Assembly (NCBI GenBank): GCA_964521715.1 | Contig: CAZFSS010000028.1 | Coordinates: 1-56,821, forward strand | DNA: 56,821 bases | Origin: DAOVRD01 sp964521715 | Lineage (GTDB): Bacteria; Planctomycetota; Brocadiia; SM23-32 | Reading direction: 5' to 3' | In this document: in pieces, positions 8,129-17,544 of the stretch | Numbering within the stretch: position 1 is the stretch's first letter | Layout: every line of letters starts with the position of its first letter | Made by a program: the position numbers and the translations under genes | Notes under the pieces: model-generated | The model's database searches: none | Seen by the model: the letters and a program-made list of their open reading frames with translations, nothing else | What the model was told of the DNA's origin: nothing

Positions 8129-9385
8129 ATGGACGCCAGAGCTTACGTGGAGAAGATCGGAGCGGCGGCGAAGCACGCTGCTGCGCGGGTCGCGCGCGCC
8201 TCTTCCGCCCGGAAGGACGAGGTCCTCGAACGGATGGCCCGAGGCATCGTGGCCGCCCGCGACGAGCTCCGGGAGGAGAACCGCAGGGACCTGGACGCCG
8301 CCAGGGAGGCCGGGCTCTCCAGCGCCATGCTGGACCGCCTGGAGCTCACGGACAAAAGGATCGACGGCATGGCCGCGTCCATCCGCAAGGTCGTTGCCCT
8401 TCCGGACCCTGTCGGCACGATCATTGACGGATGGGTCCGGCCGAACGGGCTCAAGGTGGACAGGGTGCGCGTCCCCATCGGCGTGATCTGCCTGATCTAC
8501 GAATCGCGCCCGAACGTCACGGCGGATGCCGCCTCGCTCTGCGTCAAGAGCGGCAACGCCGTCATACTGCGCGGCGGCAAGGAAGCCATACGCTCCAACC
8601 TGGCGATCCACCGCCAGTTCGTGAAGGCCTGCGAAGGCACCGACATGGATCCGCAGACTGTGCAGATGATCGACACGCCCGACAGGGAAGTGGTCGCGCA
8701 GCTCCTGCGCGCCGACCAATACGTCGACCTCGTGATCCCTCGCGGCGGCAAGGACCTGATCCGCACGGTCGTGCAGACGGCGACGATGGCCGTCATCAAG
8801 CACTACGAGGGAATCTGCCACGTGTACGTCGACCGGACGGCGGACCTCGACATGGCCGTCTCGATATGCCACAACGCCAAGTGTCAGCGGCCCGGCGTCT
8901 GCAACGCGATGGAGACGCTCCTGGTGCATCAGGACATCGCCGGGGAGTTCTTCTCGAAGATGGTGCCCGTCTTTGAGGAGGCGGGCGTCGAGCTGCGCGG
9001 GTGCGAGACCAGCCGCAAGATGGCGCCCGGCATGAAGGAGGCCACTGAAGAGGACTGGACGACGGAGTACCTGGACCTGATCCTCGCGGTGCGCGTCGTT
9101 GGAAACCTGGACGAGGCGATCGACCACATCAACCGCTTCGGCTCCAGGCACAGCGACGCGATCGTGACGCGCGACTTCGCCGCCGCTCAGCGGTTCCTGG
9201 ACGAGGTCGACTCGGCCACCGTGTTTGTCAACACGACGACGCGTTTCGATGACGGCGAGCAGCTCGGCCTCGGCGCGGAGATCGGCGTAAGCACGGACAA
9301 GGTGCACGCGCGCGGGCCCATGGCTCTCCAGGAGCTCACGACCTACAAGTGGCGCATCATCGGCAACGGCCAGTTGAGAACCTGA
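8129..9385 (+). CDS. proA: Gamma-glutamyl phosphate reductase
   Basis: 418 residues, normal length. Second step of proline synthesis: NADPH reduction of gamma-glutamyl phosphate to the semialdehyde. Family signatures in order: PIGVICLIYESRPNVTADA, LRGGKEA, VIPRGGKDLI, AKCQRPGVCNAMETLLVH (the catalytic Cys lies in PGVCN), and GLGAEIGVSTDKVHARGP. The ATG has GGGGA nine bases upstream. The usual partner proB is not in the window. Its stop is one base from the lpxI start, so translation of the two is probably coupled. Confidence 0.97.
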   Translation: MDARAYVEKIGAAAKHAAARVARASSARKDEVLERMARGIVAARDELREENRRDLDAAREAGLSSAMLDRLELTDKRIDGMAASIRKVVALPDPVGTIIDGWVRPNGLKVDRVRVPIGVICLIYESRPNVTADAASLCVKSGNAVILRGGKEAIRSNLAIHRQFVKACEGTDMDPQTVQMIDTPDREVVAQLLRADQYVDLVIPRGGKDLIRTVVQTATMAVIKHYEGICHVYVDRTADLDMAVSICHNAKCQRPGVCNAMETLLVHQDIAGEFFSKMVPVFEEAGVELRGCETSRKMAPGMKEATEEDWTTEYLDLILAVRVVGNLDEAIDHINRFGSRHSDAIVTRDFAAAQRFLDEVDSATVFVNTTTRFDDGEQLGLGAEIGVSTDKVHARGPMALQELTTYKWRIIGNGQLRT

Positions 9386-9386
9386 G

Positions 9387-10253
9387 ATGTCGCAGGAGAC
9401 CTCCGGCGTCGGATCGCCCCGCGCCGTCGGCCTGCTCTGCGGCTCGGGGCTGTTGCCCCTCCGCGTGGCGCAGGCCCTGGCGGATGACGGCGTCCGGGTG
9501 GTCGCCATCGGCATCGAGGGCGAGGCCGATCCCGACGTTGCCCGGTTCGCCGACGAGATCCACTGGACCGGCGTGGCAAAGCTCGGCGCCTGGATACGGC
9601 TGTTCAAGGCGTCGCGCGTGGACGCCGTCGTGATGTGTGGCGCCATTCGGAAGCGCAGGATGTTCGGCGGCCAGGCGTCTCTGCTGCCCGACTGGCGGTC
9701 CTTCAGGCTCTTCTACCGGCAGCTCCGGACTAGGGAGGACCACACGATCCTGGAGGCCGTCGCGGCCGAGTTCGAGAAGGAGGGCCTGCCGGTCGGCAGC
9801 GTGCCGGAGTACTGCCCCCGGCTTCTGGCCCCGCGCGGGTGCATCACGGGTTGCCGTCCCGACGCCGACCAGTGGCGCGACATACGCTTCGCGTGGCCCG
9901 TCGCCAAGCAGGTCGCCGCCCTCCAGATCGGCCAGTGCATCGTGGTCAAGGATGGAACGGTCGTCGCGGTGGAAGGCATCGACGGCACGGACGCCGTGCT
10001 CCAGCGGGGCGGAGCCCTGAGCAGCGGCGCCGTGGCCGTCAAGGTGGCCAAGGAAGGCCACGACGTGCGGTTCGATATCCCGTGCATAGGGCCCGATACC
10101 GCGGACACGCTCGGGCGGGCGGGCGTGGCCGTGATGGCGATCGAGGCCGGGCGGAGCATCGTGCTGGATAGGGACGAGGTCAGGTCGCGGGCGGACGAAG
10201 CAGGCGTCTGCATCGTCGGCGTGAGCGCCGAGGATCTGGAGGACGGCGCCTAA
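9387..10253 (+). CDS. lpxI: UDP-2,3-diacylglucosamine pyrophosphatase LpxI
   Basis: 288 residues, DUF1009/LpxI family. It hydrolyses UDP-2,3-diacylglucosamine to lipid X in lipid A synthesis, replacing the unrelated LpxH of Enterobacteria. Diagnostic stretches: GLLCGSGLLPLRVAQA at the N-terminus, VVMCGAIRKRRMF, LRTREDHTILEAVAAEFEKEG, QIGQCIVVKDGTVVAVEGIDGTD and the C-terminal DIPCIGPDTADTL. It begins one base after the proA stop. Its presence implies an LPS-type outer membrane, although no other lpx gene lies in the window. Confidence 0.95.
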   Translation: MSQETSGVGSPRAVGLLCGSGLLPLRVAQALADDGVRVVAIGIEGEADPDVARFADEIHWTGVAKLGAWIRLFKASRVDAVVMCGAIRKRRMFGGQASLLPDWRSFRLFYRQLRTREDHTILEAVAAEFEKEGLPVGSVPEYCPRLLAPRGCITGCRPDADQWRDIRFAWPVAKQVAALQIGQCIVVKDGTVVAVEGIDGTDAVLQRGGALSSGAVAVKVAKEGHDVRFDIPCIGPDTADTLGRAGVAVMAIEAGRSIVLDRDEVRSRADEAGVCIVGVSAEDLEDGA

Positions 10254-10307
10254 GGCCGCTCAGCGGAGTCTAGCCCGCACGCCGTCGGGGGGGGAGGTGG
10301 GACTCGC

Positions 10308-10898
10308 GTGAGGATCATCAGCGGCAGCGCCAGGGGCACCAGGCTGCGCACGCTGCCTGCGCCCGCTCTCCGGCCGATGCTGGACAGGGTCAAGGAGTCG
10401 CTGTTCAACATCATCCGGGACGTCGTGCCGGGCGCCAACGTCCTGGACCTGTTCAGCGGTAGCGGCGCCCTGGGCCTCGAAGCCCTGAGTCGGGGCGCCG
10501 CCATGTGCACCTTCGTCGAGAGCGACGCACGGCTCGGGCGGCTGGCCCTTGAGAACGCCGGCAAGTGCAAGCTGGCCGACAGGTGCTCACTGGTGGAAGC
10601 GGACGTGCTGACCCTGGCCCAACGCGTGCCGCCCGATGAAGGGCTGCCCGCCGGACTGGCATTCGTTGACCCGCCGTATGCGTTGGTGGACGATCCCAAT
10701 CGGCGGGCTGAACTGTTCGCGGCGCTCGAAGCCCTGGGCGGCGCCTGGATCGAGCCGGGGGGCCTCCTGATGCTGCACCACCGGCCGATCCCTTACGCGG
10801 TCTGGCCGGCCCGCCGCTTGGAGGAACACGACAAACGCATCTACGGCCGGAGCCAGCTCACCTTTTTTGATCTTTCACCGCGCGGCGACGATGGCTGA
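10308..10898 (+). CDS. rsmD: 16S rRNA (guanine-N2)-methyltransferase RsmD
   Basis: 196 residues. SAM-dependent enzyme that methylates G966 of 16S rRNA. N-terminal RIISGSARGTRLRTLP and RPMLDRVKESLFNI are the usual RsmD opening; VLDLFSGSGALGLEALSRGA is the SAM-binding motif I, and FVDPPYAL carries the DPPY catalytic motif. The start is a GTG preceded by GGGGGGAGGTGGG. Its stop overlaps the ispE start by three bases. Confidence 0.95.
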   Translation: MRIISGSARGTRLRTLPAPALRPMLDRVKESLFNIIRDVVPGANVLDLFSGSGALGLEALSRGAAMCTFVESDARLGRLALENAGKCKLADRCSLVEADVLTLAQRVPPDEGLPAGLAFVDPPYALVDDPNRRAELFAALEALGGAWIEPGGLLMLHHRPIPYAVWPARRLEEHDKRIYGRSQLTFFDLSPRGDDG

Positions 10899-11832
10899 AC
10901 AGGCAGGCGACCGACCGCAACTGATCGTCCGGGCTCCCGCGAAGGTGAACCTCTCGCTGGAAGTGCTGGGCAAGAGGCCGGATGGGTTTCACGAGATCTG
11001 CACCGTGATGCAGGCCGTGAGCCTGTGCGACGAGCTGCGGTTCCGCCCCAGGCGGGACGGCGAGGTCGGCCTTTCGTGCTCCGAGCCGGGCCTTCCCACC
11101 GATGAGCGCAACCTCGTGCTGCGGGCCGCCCTGATGCTGAAGGACCGTTTCGCGGTGCGCGCCGGCGTCGACGTCCATGTTCTGAAGCGGATCCCCGTGG
11201 GCGGGGGACTCGGCGGAGGGAGCTCGGACTGCGCGGTCACCATGCTGGCACTGCGCGAGCTCTGGGGGCTCGACGTCGGCGTCGATCGGCTGACGGACAT
11301 GGCGGGAGAACTCGGCTCCGACGTGCCCTTCTTCTTCTGGGGGGGCACGGCCCGGTGCCGGGGACGGGGGGAACGTGTCGAGCCCGTCGAGTGCGCGCGC
11401 ACGTTTCGCTACGTGCTCGTGACTCCTCCCTGCTCCGTCTCGACGGCTGAAGTCTACGCTGCCGCCGGAAGGGCCTTGACAACGGGCACCGGCGCAAGCG
11501 ACAATGTAATCAGGGCAGTGAGGGAAGGCAACGTCGGGTCGCTGGGCCGTGCGCTGCAAAACGACCTGCAGGATGACGCCTTCTCTCTGCATCCGGAGCT
11601 GCGCGAAGTCTGGAAGAGATTGCAGGGTCTGAGGGCCGGCTGCGGCGCTCGGGGTCTGCTTCTCTCGGGCAGCGGGTCGAGCTTCTTGACGTTGTTTCAC
11701 GGGGCTGGGGAAGCACAGCGGGCCGCGCGCCTTCTGTCGTCTGACTTGCAGATCCCCTGCGTGGCGGCGCACAGCCTGCCGGCGTGGCGTGACCGTTTTT
11801 CTCTGCTGACAGTTGGGAGGGGCGATCTTTGA
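10891..11832 (+). CDS. ispE: 4-diphosphocytidyl-2-C-methyl-D-erythritol kinase
   Basis: 313 residues. ATP-dependent GHMP kinase of the non-mevalonate isoprenoid pathway. Motifs: APAKVNLSLEVLGKRPDGFHE, the GHMP glycine loop PVGGGLGGGSSD, GSDVPFFFWGGTA, TPPCSVSTAEVY and the C-terminal LLSGSGSSFLTL. A TTG at 10867 would add eight residues, but the ATG at 10891 overlaps the rsmD stop and starts where the family does. The stop codon overlaps the TTG start of spoVG, so rsmD, ispE and spoVG look translationally coupled. Confidence 0.95.
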   Translation: MAEQAGDRPQLIVRAPAKVNLSLEVLGKRPDGFHEICTVMQAVSLCDELRFRPRRDGEVGLSCSEPGLPTDERNLVLRAALMLKDRFAVRAGVDVHVLKRIPVGGGLGGGSSDCAVTMLALRELWGLDVGVDRLTDMAGELGSDVPFFFWGGTARCRGRGERVEPVECARTFRYVLVTPPCSVSTAEVYAAAGRALTTGTGASDNVIRAVREGNVGSLGRALQNDLQDDAFSLHPELREVWKRLQGLRAGCGARGLLLSGSGSSFLTLFHGAGEAQRAARLLSSDLQIPCVAAHSLPAWRDRFSLLTVGRGDL

Positions 11833-12545
11833 ATATCACCGAAGTCCGCGTCAAGCTGATGCAACAGCGTTCGGACAGACTGCGCGCTTTCGCCAGCATT
11901 ACGATTGAGGATGACTTTGTGGTCCATGACCTGCGGGTGATCGAGGGGCGCAACGGCTTCTTCGTAGCCATGCCGAGCCGGAAGCTGAGCGACAGCTGCG
12001 GGAAGTGCGGTTCCAAGAACGAACTGAGGGCCAAGTTCTGCGGCAACTGCGGCGCCCGCCTGGACGAGGATCGCGCCACGCGCGGTCCCCAGGCCCGCGA
12101 CAAGCTGCACGTCGACGTGGCGCACCCGATCAACACCGCCTGCAGGGAGATGCTTCAGGAGGCCGTGCTCCGCGCCTACCACGAGGAAGAGGCCCGCGCC
12201 GGCGCCGGACTGCCGCCCGCCCGCGAGTACTCCATGGATGGCCTGGACGAGCTAACGGTAGATTATGAAGAGCTCGACTTCGACGAGCCGAAGGGGGCTG
12301 TCCAACCGCTGGGGCCTGTGCCGCACGAGACGGCTGCGACTGAGCCTCCGGAACCGGATCAACTGCCCGCGCAGCCGGACGCCGAGCCGGAGCCGTCCCA
12401 CGAGGCGCCGCGCGGCCCAGACGCCGCCCCGTCCGGCGCTGCCGCGCCTCCCGAGGTGCGGCCAGTCTCCCGCGTGGAGCCGGCGGAAGAAGAAGAGACC
12501 GAAGGGGAGCCCGACGTGGGCTCCTTCGGCGAAGGCATATTCTGA
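11829..12545 (+). CDS. spoVG: SpoVG-family protein with inserted zinc ribbon
   Basis: 238 residues, against about 85-100 for typical SpoVG, a site-specific DNA- and RNA-binding regulator. The core is recognisable: ITEVRVKL, FASITIEDDFVVHDLRVIEG, GFFVAMPSRK and, later, DVAHPINTACREMLQEAVL. Between the halves lies an extra segment with Cys57, Cys60, Cys71 and Cys74 (CGKC and CGNC, ten residues apart), a zinc-ribbon pattern. A proline- and acid-rich tail of about 110 residues follows, probably disordered. The TTG start overlaps the ispE stop and has GGGAGGGG upstream. The ispE-spoVG linkage also occurs in other phyla. Target and role here are unknown. Confidence 0.88.
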   Translation: MNITEVRVKLMQQRSDRLRAFASITIEDDFVVHDLRVIEGRNGFFVAMPSRKLSDSCGKCGSKNELRAKFCGNCGARLDEDRATRGPQARDKLHVDVAHPINTACREMLQEAVLRAYHEEEARAGAGLPPAREYSMDGLDELTVDYEELDFDEPKGAVQPLGPVPHETAATEPPEPDQLPAQPDAEPEPSHEAPRGPDAAPSGAAAPPEVRPVSRVEPAEEEETEGEPDVGSFGEGIF

Positions 12546-12655
12546 GGCGGCGCGGCGTTCCCTCGGGTCTGCCGTCCTGCTGCCCGTTCGCACTTCGCCT
12601 GGCCCGTCCACGAAACGGGTCGTTCCCTCCTGCCGGGCGCGGCCGGCGTTTTCCG

Positions 12656-12685
12656 TTGCACTTCCTCGTGGGAAGAACCTATACT
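12656..12685 (+). promoter_or_regulatory. Promoter of ilvBN
   Basis: -35 TTGCAC (12656-12661), 18-base spacer, -10 TATACT (12680-12685), 58 bases before the ilvB ATG. The leader is too short for a T-box, and no leader peptide rich in branched-chain codons was seen. Confidence 0.65.
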
Positions 12686-12742
12686 GACGGGCGGCGGCCG
12701 TTTGGGCCGACGCCGGTTCGGGTCAGACTCTAGTGGAAGCGA

Positions 12743-14425
<1,683 letters not shown>

Positions 14426-14440
14426 GGGGAGGGTCGGGCG

Positions 14441-14926
14441 ATGCAGAAGCACATCATCTCGGCGCTGGTGGTGAACCAGCCGGGCGTGCTGGCGCACGCG
14501 GCGGGTCTATTCAGCGCGCGGGGATTCAACATTGACAGCCTGGCGGTGGGGGAGACGGAGCAGGCGGAATTCAGCCGGATGACGATCGTGGTGGCGGGTG
14601 ACGAATCGATCCTGGAGCAGGTGCGCAAGCAGCTGGCGAAGCTGATCGACGTGGTGAAGGTGCAGGACTTCAGCGGCACGAGTTACGTGGAGCGTGACCT
14701 GGCGCTGATCCGGGTGCACGCGCCGGTGAGCCGTCGGGGGGAGATACTGGAGCTGGCGGCGATCTTCCGGGCGCGAGTGGTGGACGTGGGCCGCACGGAC
14801 GTGATGCTGGAGCTGTCGGGCACGGAGGACAAGATCGAGGCGATGGTGGACCTTCTGCGGCCCTACGGGATCCGCGAGATGGTCCGCACCGGCCGCATCG
14901 CCCTGCAAAGATCGGCCCGCGACTGA
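14441..14926 (+). CDS. ilvN: Acetolactate synthase, small (regulatory) subunit
   Basis: 161 residues. N-terminal ACT domain (HIISALVVNQPGVLAHAAG, FSARGFNIDSLAVGETE) that binds valine for feedback inhibition, followed by the small-subunit C-terminal domain (LALIRVHAP, RARVVDVG, RPYGIREMVRTGRIAL). GAGGGGAGGG lies just before the ATG. Cotranscribed with ilvB; the stop codon lies in the left arm of a perfect hairpin at 14920-14951. Confidence 0.96.
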   Translation: MQKHIISALVVNQPGVLAHAAGLFSARGFNIDSLAVGETEQAEFSRMTIVVAGDESILEQVRKQLAKLIDVVKVQDFSGTSYVERDLALIRVHAPVSRRGEILELAAIFRARVVDVGRTDVMLELSGTEDKIEAMVDLLRPYGIREMVRTGRIALQRSARD

Positions 14927-14951
14927 TCGGCTCCGGGGGCGCGATCAGTCG
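14920..14951. terminator. Hairpin between convergent ilvN and the O-antigen ligase gene
   Basis: Perfect 10-bp inverted repeat CGACTGATCG / CGATCAGTCG around a 12-base GC-rich loop. It sits exactly where the two genes converge; each arm contains one stop codon. Only a short T-rich stretch follows on the plus strand (TTCTTG), so efficiency is uncertain. Confidence 0.5.
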
Positions 14952-17380
14952 TTCTTGCCATCCTGGAATGCCTCGGGGAAGGCCGCCTGGATCTCGCGGG
15001 CAAGCTCCGGGTGGGTGCCCTTCGCGTACGCCGACGCTAGCCGCCGCAACTGCGCCCGTGCGTTGACCCGGGGGCGGGGCTCCGCTGCTGCGTCCAAGGC
15101 GTCGGCCCGGGCGACGAATGCCTTCGCCCTGTCGTACTGGCCGGCCAGGACGTAGAAGTCCAACAGCGTCCGCACCTCGTCGGGGGTCGGGTAGTCCTGC
15201 ACGACCTCTTCTTCCTGGTCCGTCAGGCGCGACACGACGTGCTGCTCAAGGCCGTCGATGGCTGCCTGCGGGATGATCCTGGCGAGCAGGCTGTACGCCT
15301 CGACGTTGTATGGATTGCGCTGCAGGAATTGCTCCAGGTGCTCGAGGGCGCGGAGCCCCTGGCCCATCTCCAGGTAGCACTCGGCCAGGAATAGGCGCGT
15401 GTTGAGGAATTCGGGTGCGGTCTGCTGGAGCTGCTCCAGCTGGGCCGCGGCGCTTGCCCATTCGCGGTGGCGGGTGAGGAACCAGCCGACGGCGTAGTCG
15501 CAGTGAATGGCCTCGTCCGGCCAGAGGGACCGCGGCCGCATCTCCTCCGAGTACTTCCTGAACTCCCTGAAGTAGTCCCACGCGTTTCCCGGCAGGTGCA
15601 TCTGTTGCTGGGCGGACACGGCGCGGCGAAGGCTTACCATGCTCTGATACGCGCCTACGGCCCACGTCCACCATGCCCAGCCGACCAGCGCCGTCATGAC
15701 GGCGAGGACGGCCCAGCCGGCAGGGGGGATCTTCGCTGAGCTGCGCTCGGGCAGGGCGGCTGGCTTTCCGCCGATCCAGAAGGACGCGGAGGCCATGAGC
15801 CCCAATAGGATCCAGAACTTCGTGCCGAAGCTCCAATCCATCGGCGCCTTGTCGAACGCGCCTTGCACGACGAAGGCCAGCGCTCCGGCCCACATGCCGT
15901 AGCCCATGAGGCGAAGCTTCGGCGGCCTGCCCCTCAGCCCCAGGTAGGACACGGTGAAGGCGAACGCCAGCACGCTGGTGTAGAGGAGCAGCCCAACCGT
16001 GCCGAGCTCGGTCGTGACGCGGACGAACTCATTGTGGGGATGCGTGGGCCGGATGCTGCGCGTGAAGGGAAGGCGCGTGGCCAGCGGCGGCGCGGCTCGC
16101 GAGTAGATGGCGGGCCACGTGCCCATGCCCCAGCCGACAACGGGGCGCTGCGTGAAGAGCCGCCAGGCCGCCAGCCAGTCCACGACCCGAAGGTGGGCCG
16201 TCGAGCGTGGATTAAGGGCCCTGCGGAATGCCTCCTTTCGGAGACGGCCGGAGCCGAGCACGGTCAGGCCTGAGCAGATCACGAGCAATACGAGCGCGCC
16301 GGCGACCAGATCCCTCCTCTTGACCGGAAGGACGCAGATCAAGTAGGCCGCCCCGGCTGCTGCCGCAGCGACGGCCCCGGCGAGCGAATGGGCCGTCCAA
16401 AGCAGGAAGGCGAAGAGCGCCAGGGCGACCAGACAGCCCAGAACGACGCCGAGAGAACGAACGCGCGCGGAACGCCGGTCGCCGCCGTGGCCGTTGTCTC
16501 TTACGGTGTGCATCTCGTGCAGAATCAGGCCGACGGCTATGAAGCATCCCGTCAGCATGGTGGACGATCCGAAGTTTGGGTTGCTGTAGAAGACCGCCCG
16601 CTCCCGGAACGCTGCGCTGAGGGGGCCGAAGTACGTGTGCGCCACTCCGCCGAGGATGGCAAACAGCGCCAGCGCCGCCGCACAGATGGCCCCGAGGAAA
16701 GACGCGAAGGCCACGCTGCGGCGGTCCTCCCCGGATCGCACGAAGACGCACCCCAGACCGATCAACACCGCGCAGGCGCCCGATGCAACCAGCCATACCC
16801 ACGGCAGGTGAGACGCGTCGCACTCGGCCCACATCCCGCGGAGCTCGTCGTCCGCATGGATCGTGTCCAGAAGGGCGCAGGTCTGGAGCGCGCCCTGGAT
16901 GAAGGCTGCAAAGAGGAAGACCTTGGCGAAGGTGAGCCAGCGTCGCTCCTCACGCAGCGCGAACATGGCCGCCACGCAGAGGAAGTAGAAGGGCAGCTCC
17001 CGGATGACGTATCCGCGGGTCCCGAAGGGCCATGCGGACCACAGATAGCTCGCAGCCGCCCAGAGCGCATAGGCGCCCACCAGACAGGGGAAGACGAGCC
17101 GCCAGTCGCGCCTGTGCAGCCCGAGCCATCGTCCGCCGACGGAGACGAGGTATGCCGTGGCGCAGATCGCGATGGCGGCCGCGAGGGTCTGGACGCAGAA
17201 GTACTGGCTCCAACTCGGGAACTGCGGGTAGAAGGAACTGATGAAGCGCATCAGGCCGGGGTGATGCTCGGAGAGGTAGGGGCGCGCCGTGTTCGGCACC
17301 CACATCGCGCACACCATCGAAGCGAAGAGGCAGGTCAGCAGGAGCGCGTAGCAGAGCCTGGCAGGGGAAAGCTTCTTCAT
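14945..17380 (-). CDS. O-antigen ligase-like polytopic membrane protein with C-terminal TPR domain
   Basis: 811 residues. About twelve hydrophobic segments (residues 1-570) carry the O-antigen ligase/polymerase (Wzy_C) signature: GWGMGTWPAIYS near residue 417 and THPHNEFVRVTTELGTVGLL near 447, in a large outside loop. The last 200 residues are tetratricopeptide-like (EFLNTRLFLAECYLEMGQG, NPYNVEAYSLLARI). Such proteins join glycan chains to lipid A core or other acceptors; bacterial members with TPR tails also modify proteins. The substrate cannot be told here. The start is the ATG before KKLSPARLC with GGAAA upstream. No glycosyltransferase genes flank it. Confidence 0.8.
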   Translation of the reverse strand: MKKLSPARLCYALLLTCLFASMVCAMWVPNTARPYLSEHHPGLMRFISSFYPQFPSWSQYFCVQTLAAAIAICATAYLVSVGGRWLGLHRRDWRLVFPCLVGAYALWAAASYLWSAWPFGTRGYVIRELPFYFLCVAAMFALREERRWLTFAKVFLFAAFIQGALQTCALLDTIHADDELRGMWAECDASHLPWVWLVASGACAVLIGLGCVFVRSGEDRRSVAFASFLGAICAAALALFAILGGVAHTYFGPLSAAFRERAVFYSNPNFGSSTMLTGCFIAVGLILHEMHTVRDNGHGGDRRSARVRSLGVVLGCLVALALFAFLLWTAHSLAGAVAAAAAGAAYLICVLPVKRRDLVAGALVLLVICSGLTVLGSGRLRKEAFRRALNPRSTAHLRVVDWLAAWRLFTQRPVVGWGMGTWPAIYSRAAPPLATRLPFTRSIRPTHPHNEFVRVTTELGTVGLLLYTSVLAFAFTVSYLGLRGRPPKLRLMGYGMWAGALAFVVQGAFDKAPMDWSFGTKFWILLGLMASASFWIGGKPAALPERSSAKIPPAGWAVLAVMTALVGWAWWTWAVGAYQSMVSLRRAVSAQQQMHLPGNAWDYFREFRKYSEEMRPRSLWPDEAIHCDYAVGWFLTRHREWASAAAQLEQLQQTAPEFLNTRLFLAECYLEMGQGLRALEHLEQFLQRNPYNVEAYSLLARIIPQAAIDGLEQHVVSRLTDQEEEVVQDYPTPDEVRTLLDFYVLAGQYDRAKAFVARADALDAAAEPRPRVNARAQLRRLASAYAKGTHPELAREIQAAFPEAFQDGKND

Positions 17381-17503
17381 GTTTCCGGGCGCGCCTACGG
17401 CGGAGGCGCCATGCGGGGCTTCACGGGCAGCAGGAAGGGACCTTGGTTCCGGCCGTCTGCGGCAGTATAGCATCCGGCGCGGCGCGGGGGCGAGTGAAAG
17501 CGC

Positions 17504-17525
17504 GGCGGAAGGAGCCCCTTCCGCC
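17504..17525 (-). terminator. Hairpin after the alpha-2-macroglobulin gene
   Basis: Perfect 9-bp stem with a 4-base loop. On the minus strand it reads GGCGGAAGG, GGCT, CCTTCCGCC, beginning 19 bases after the stop codon, followed by a short GCGCTTT. The T tract is weak, so read-through into the next gene is possible. Confidence 0.5.
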
Positions 17526-17544
17526 GGCGTTCTGTTGGAGGCTC

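Noticed and set aside
12686..12742. T-box or leader-peptide attenuator before ilvB
   Set aside because: The leader from the predicted start is only about 50 bases, with no T-box core and no run of Ile, Leu or Val codons.
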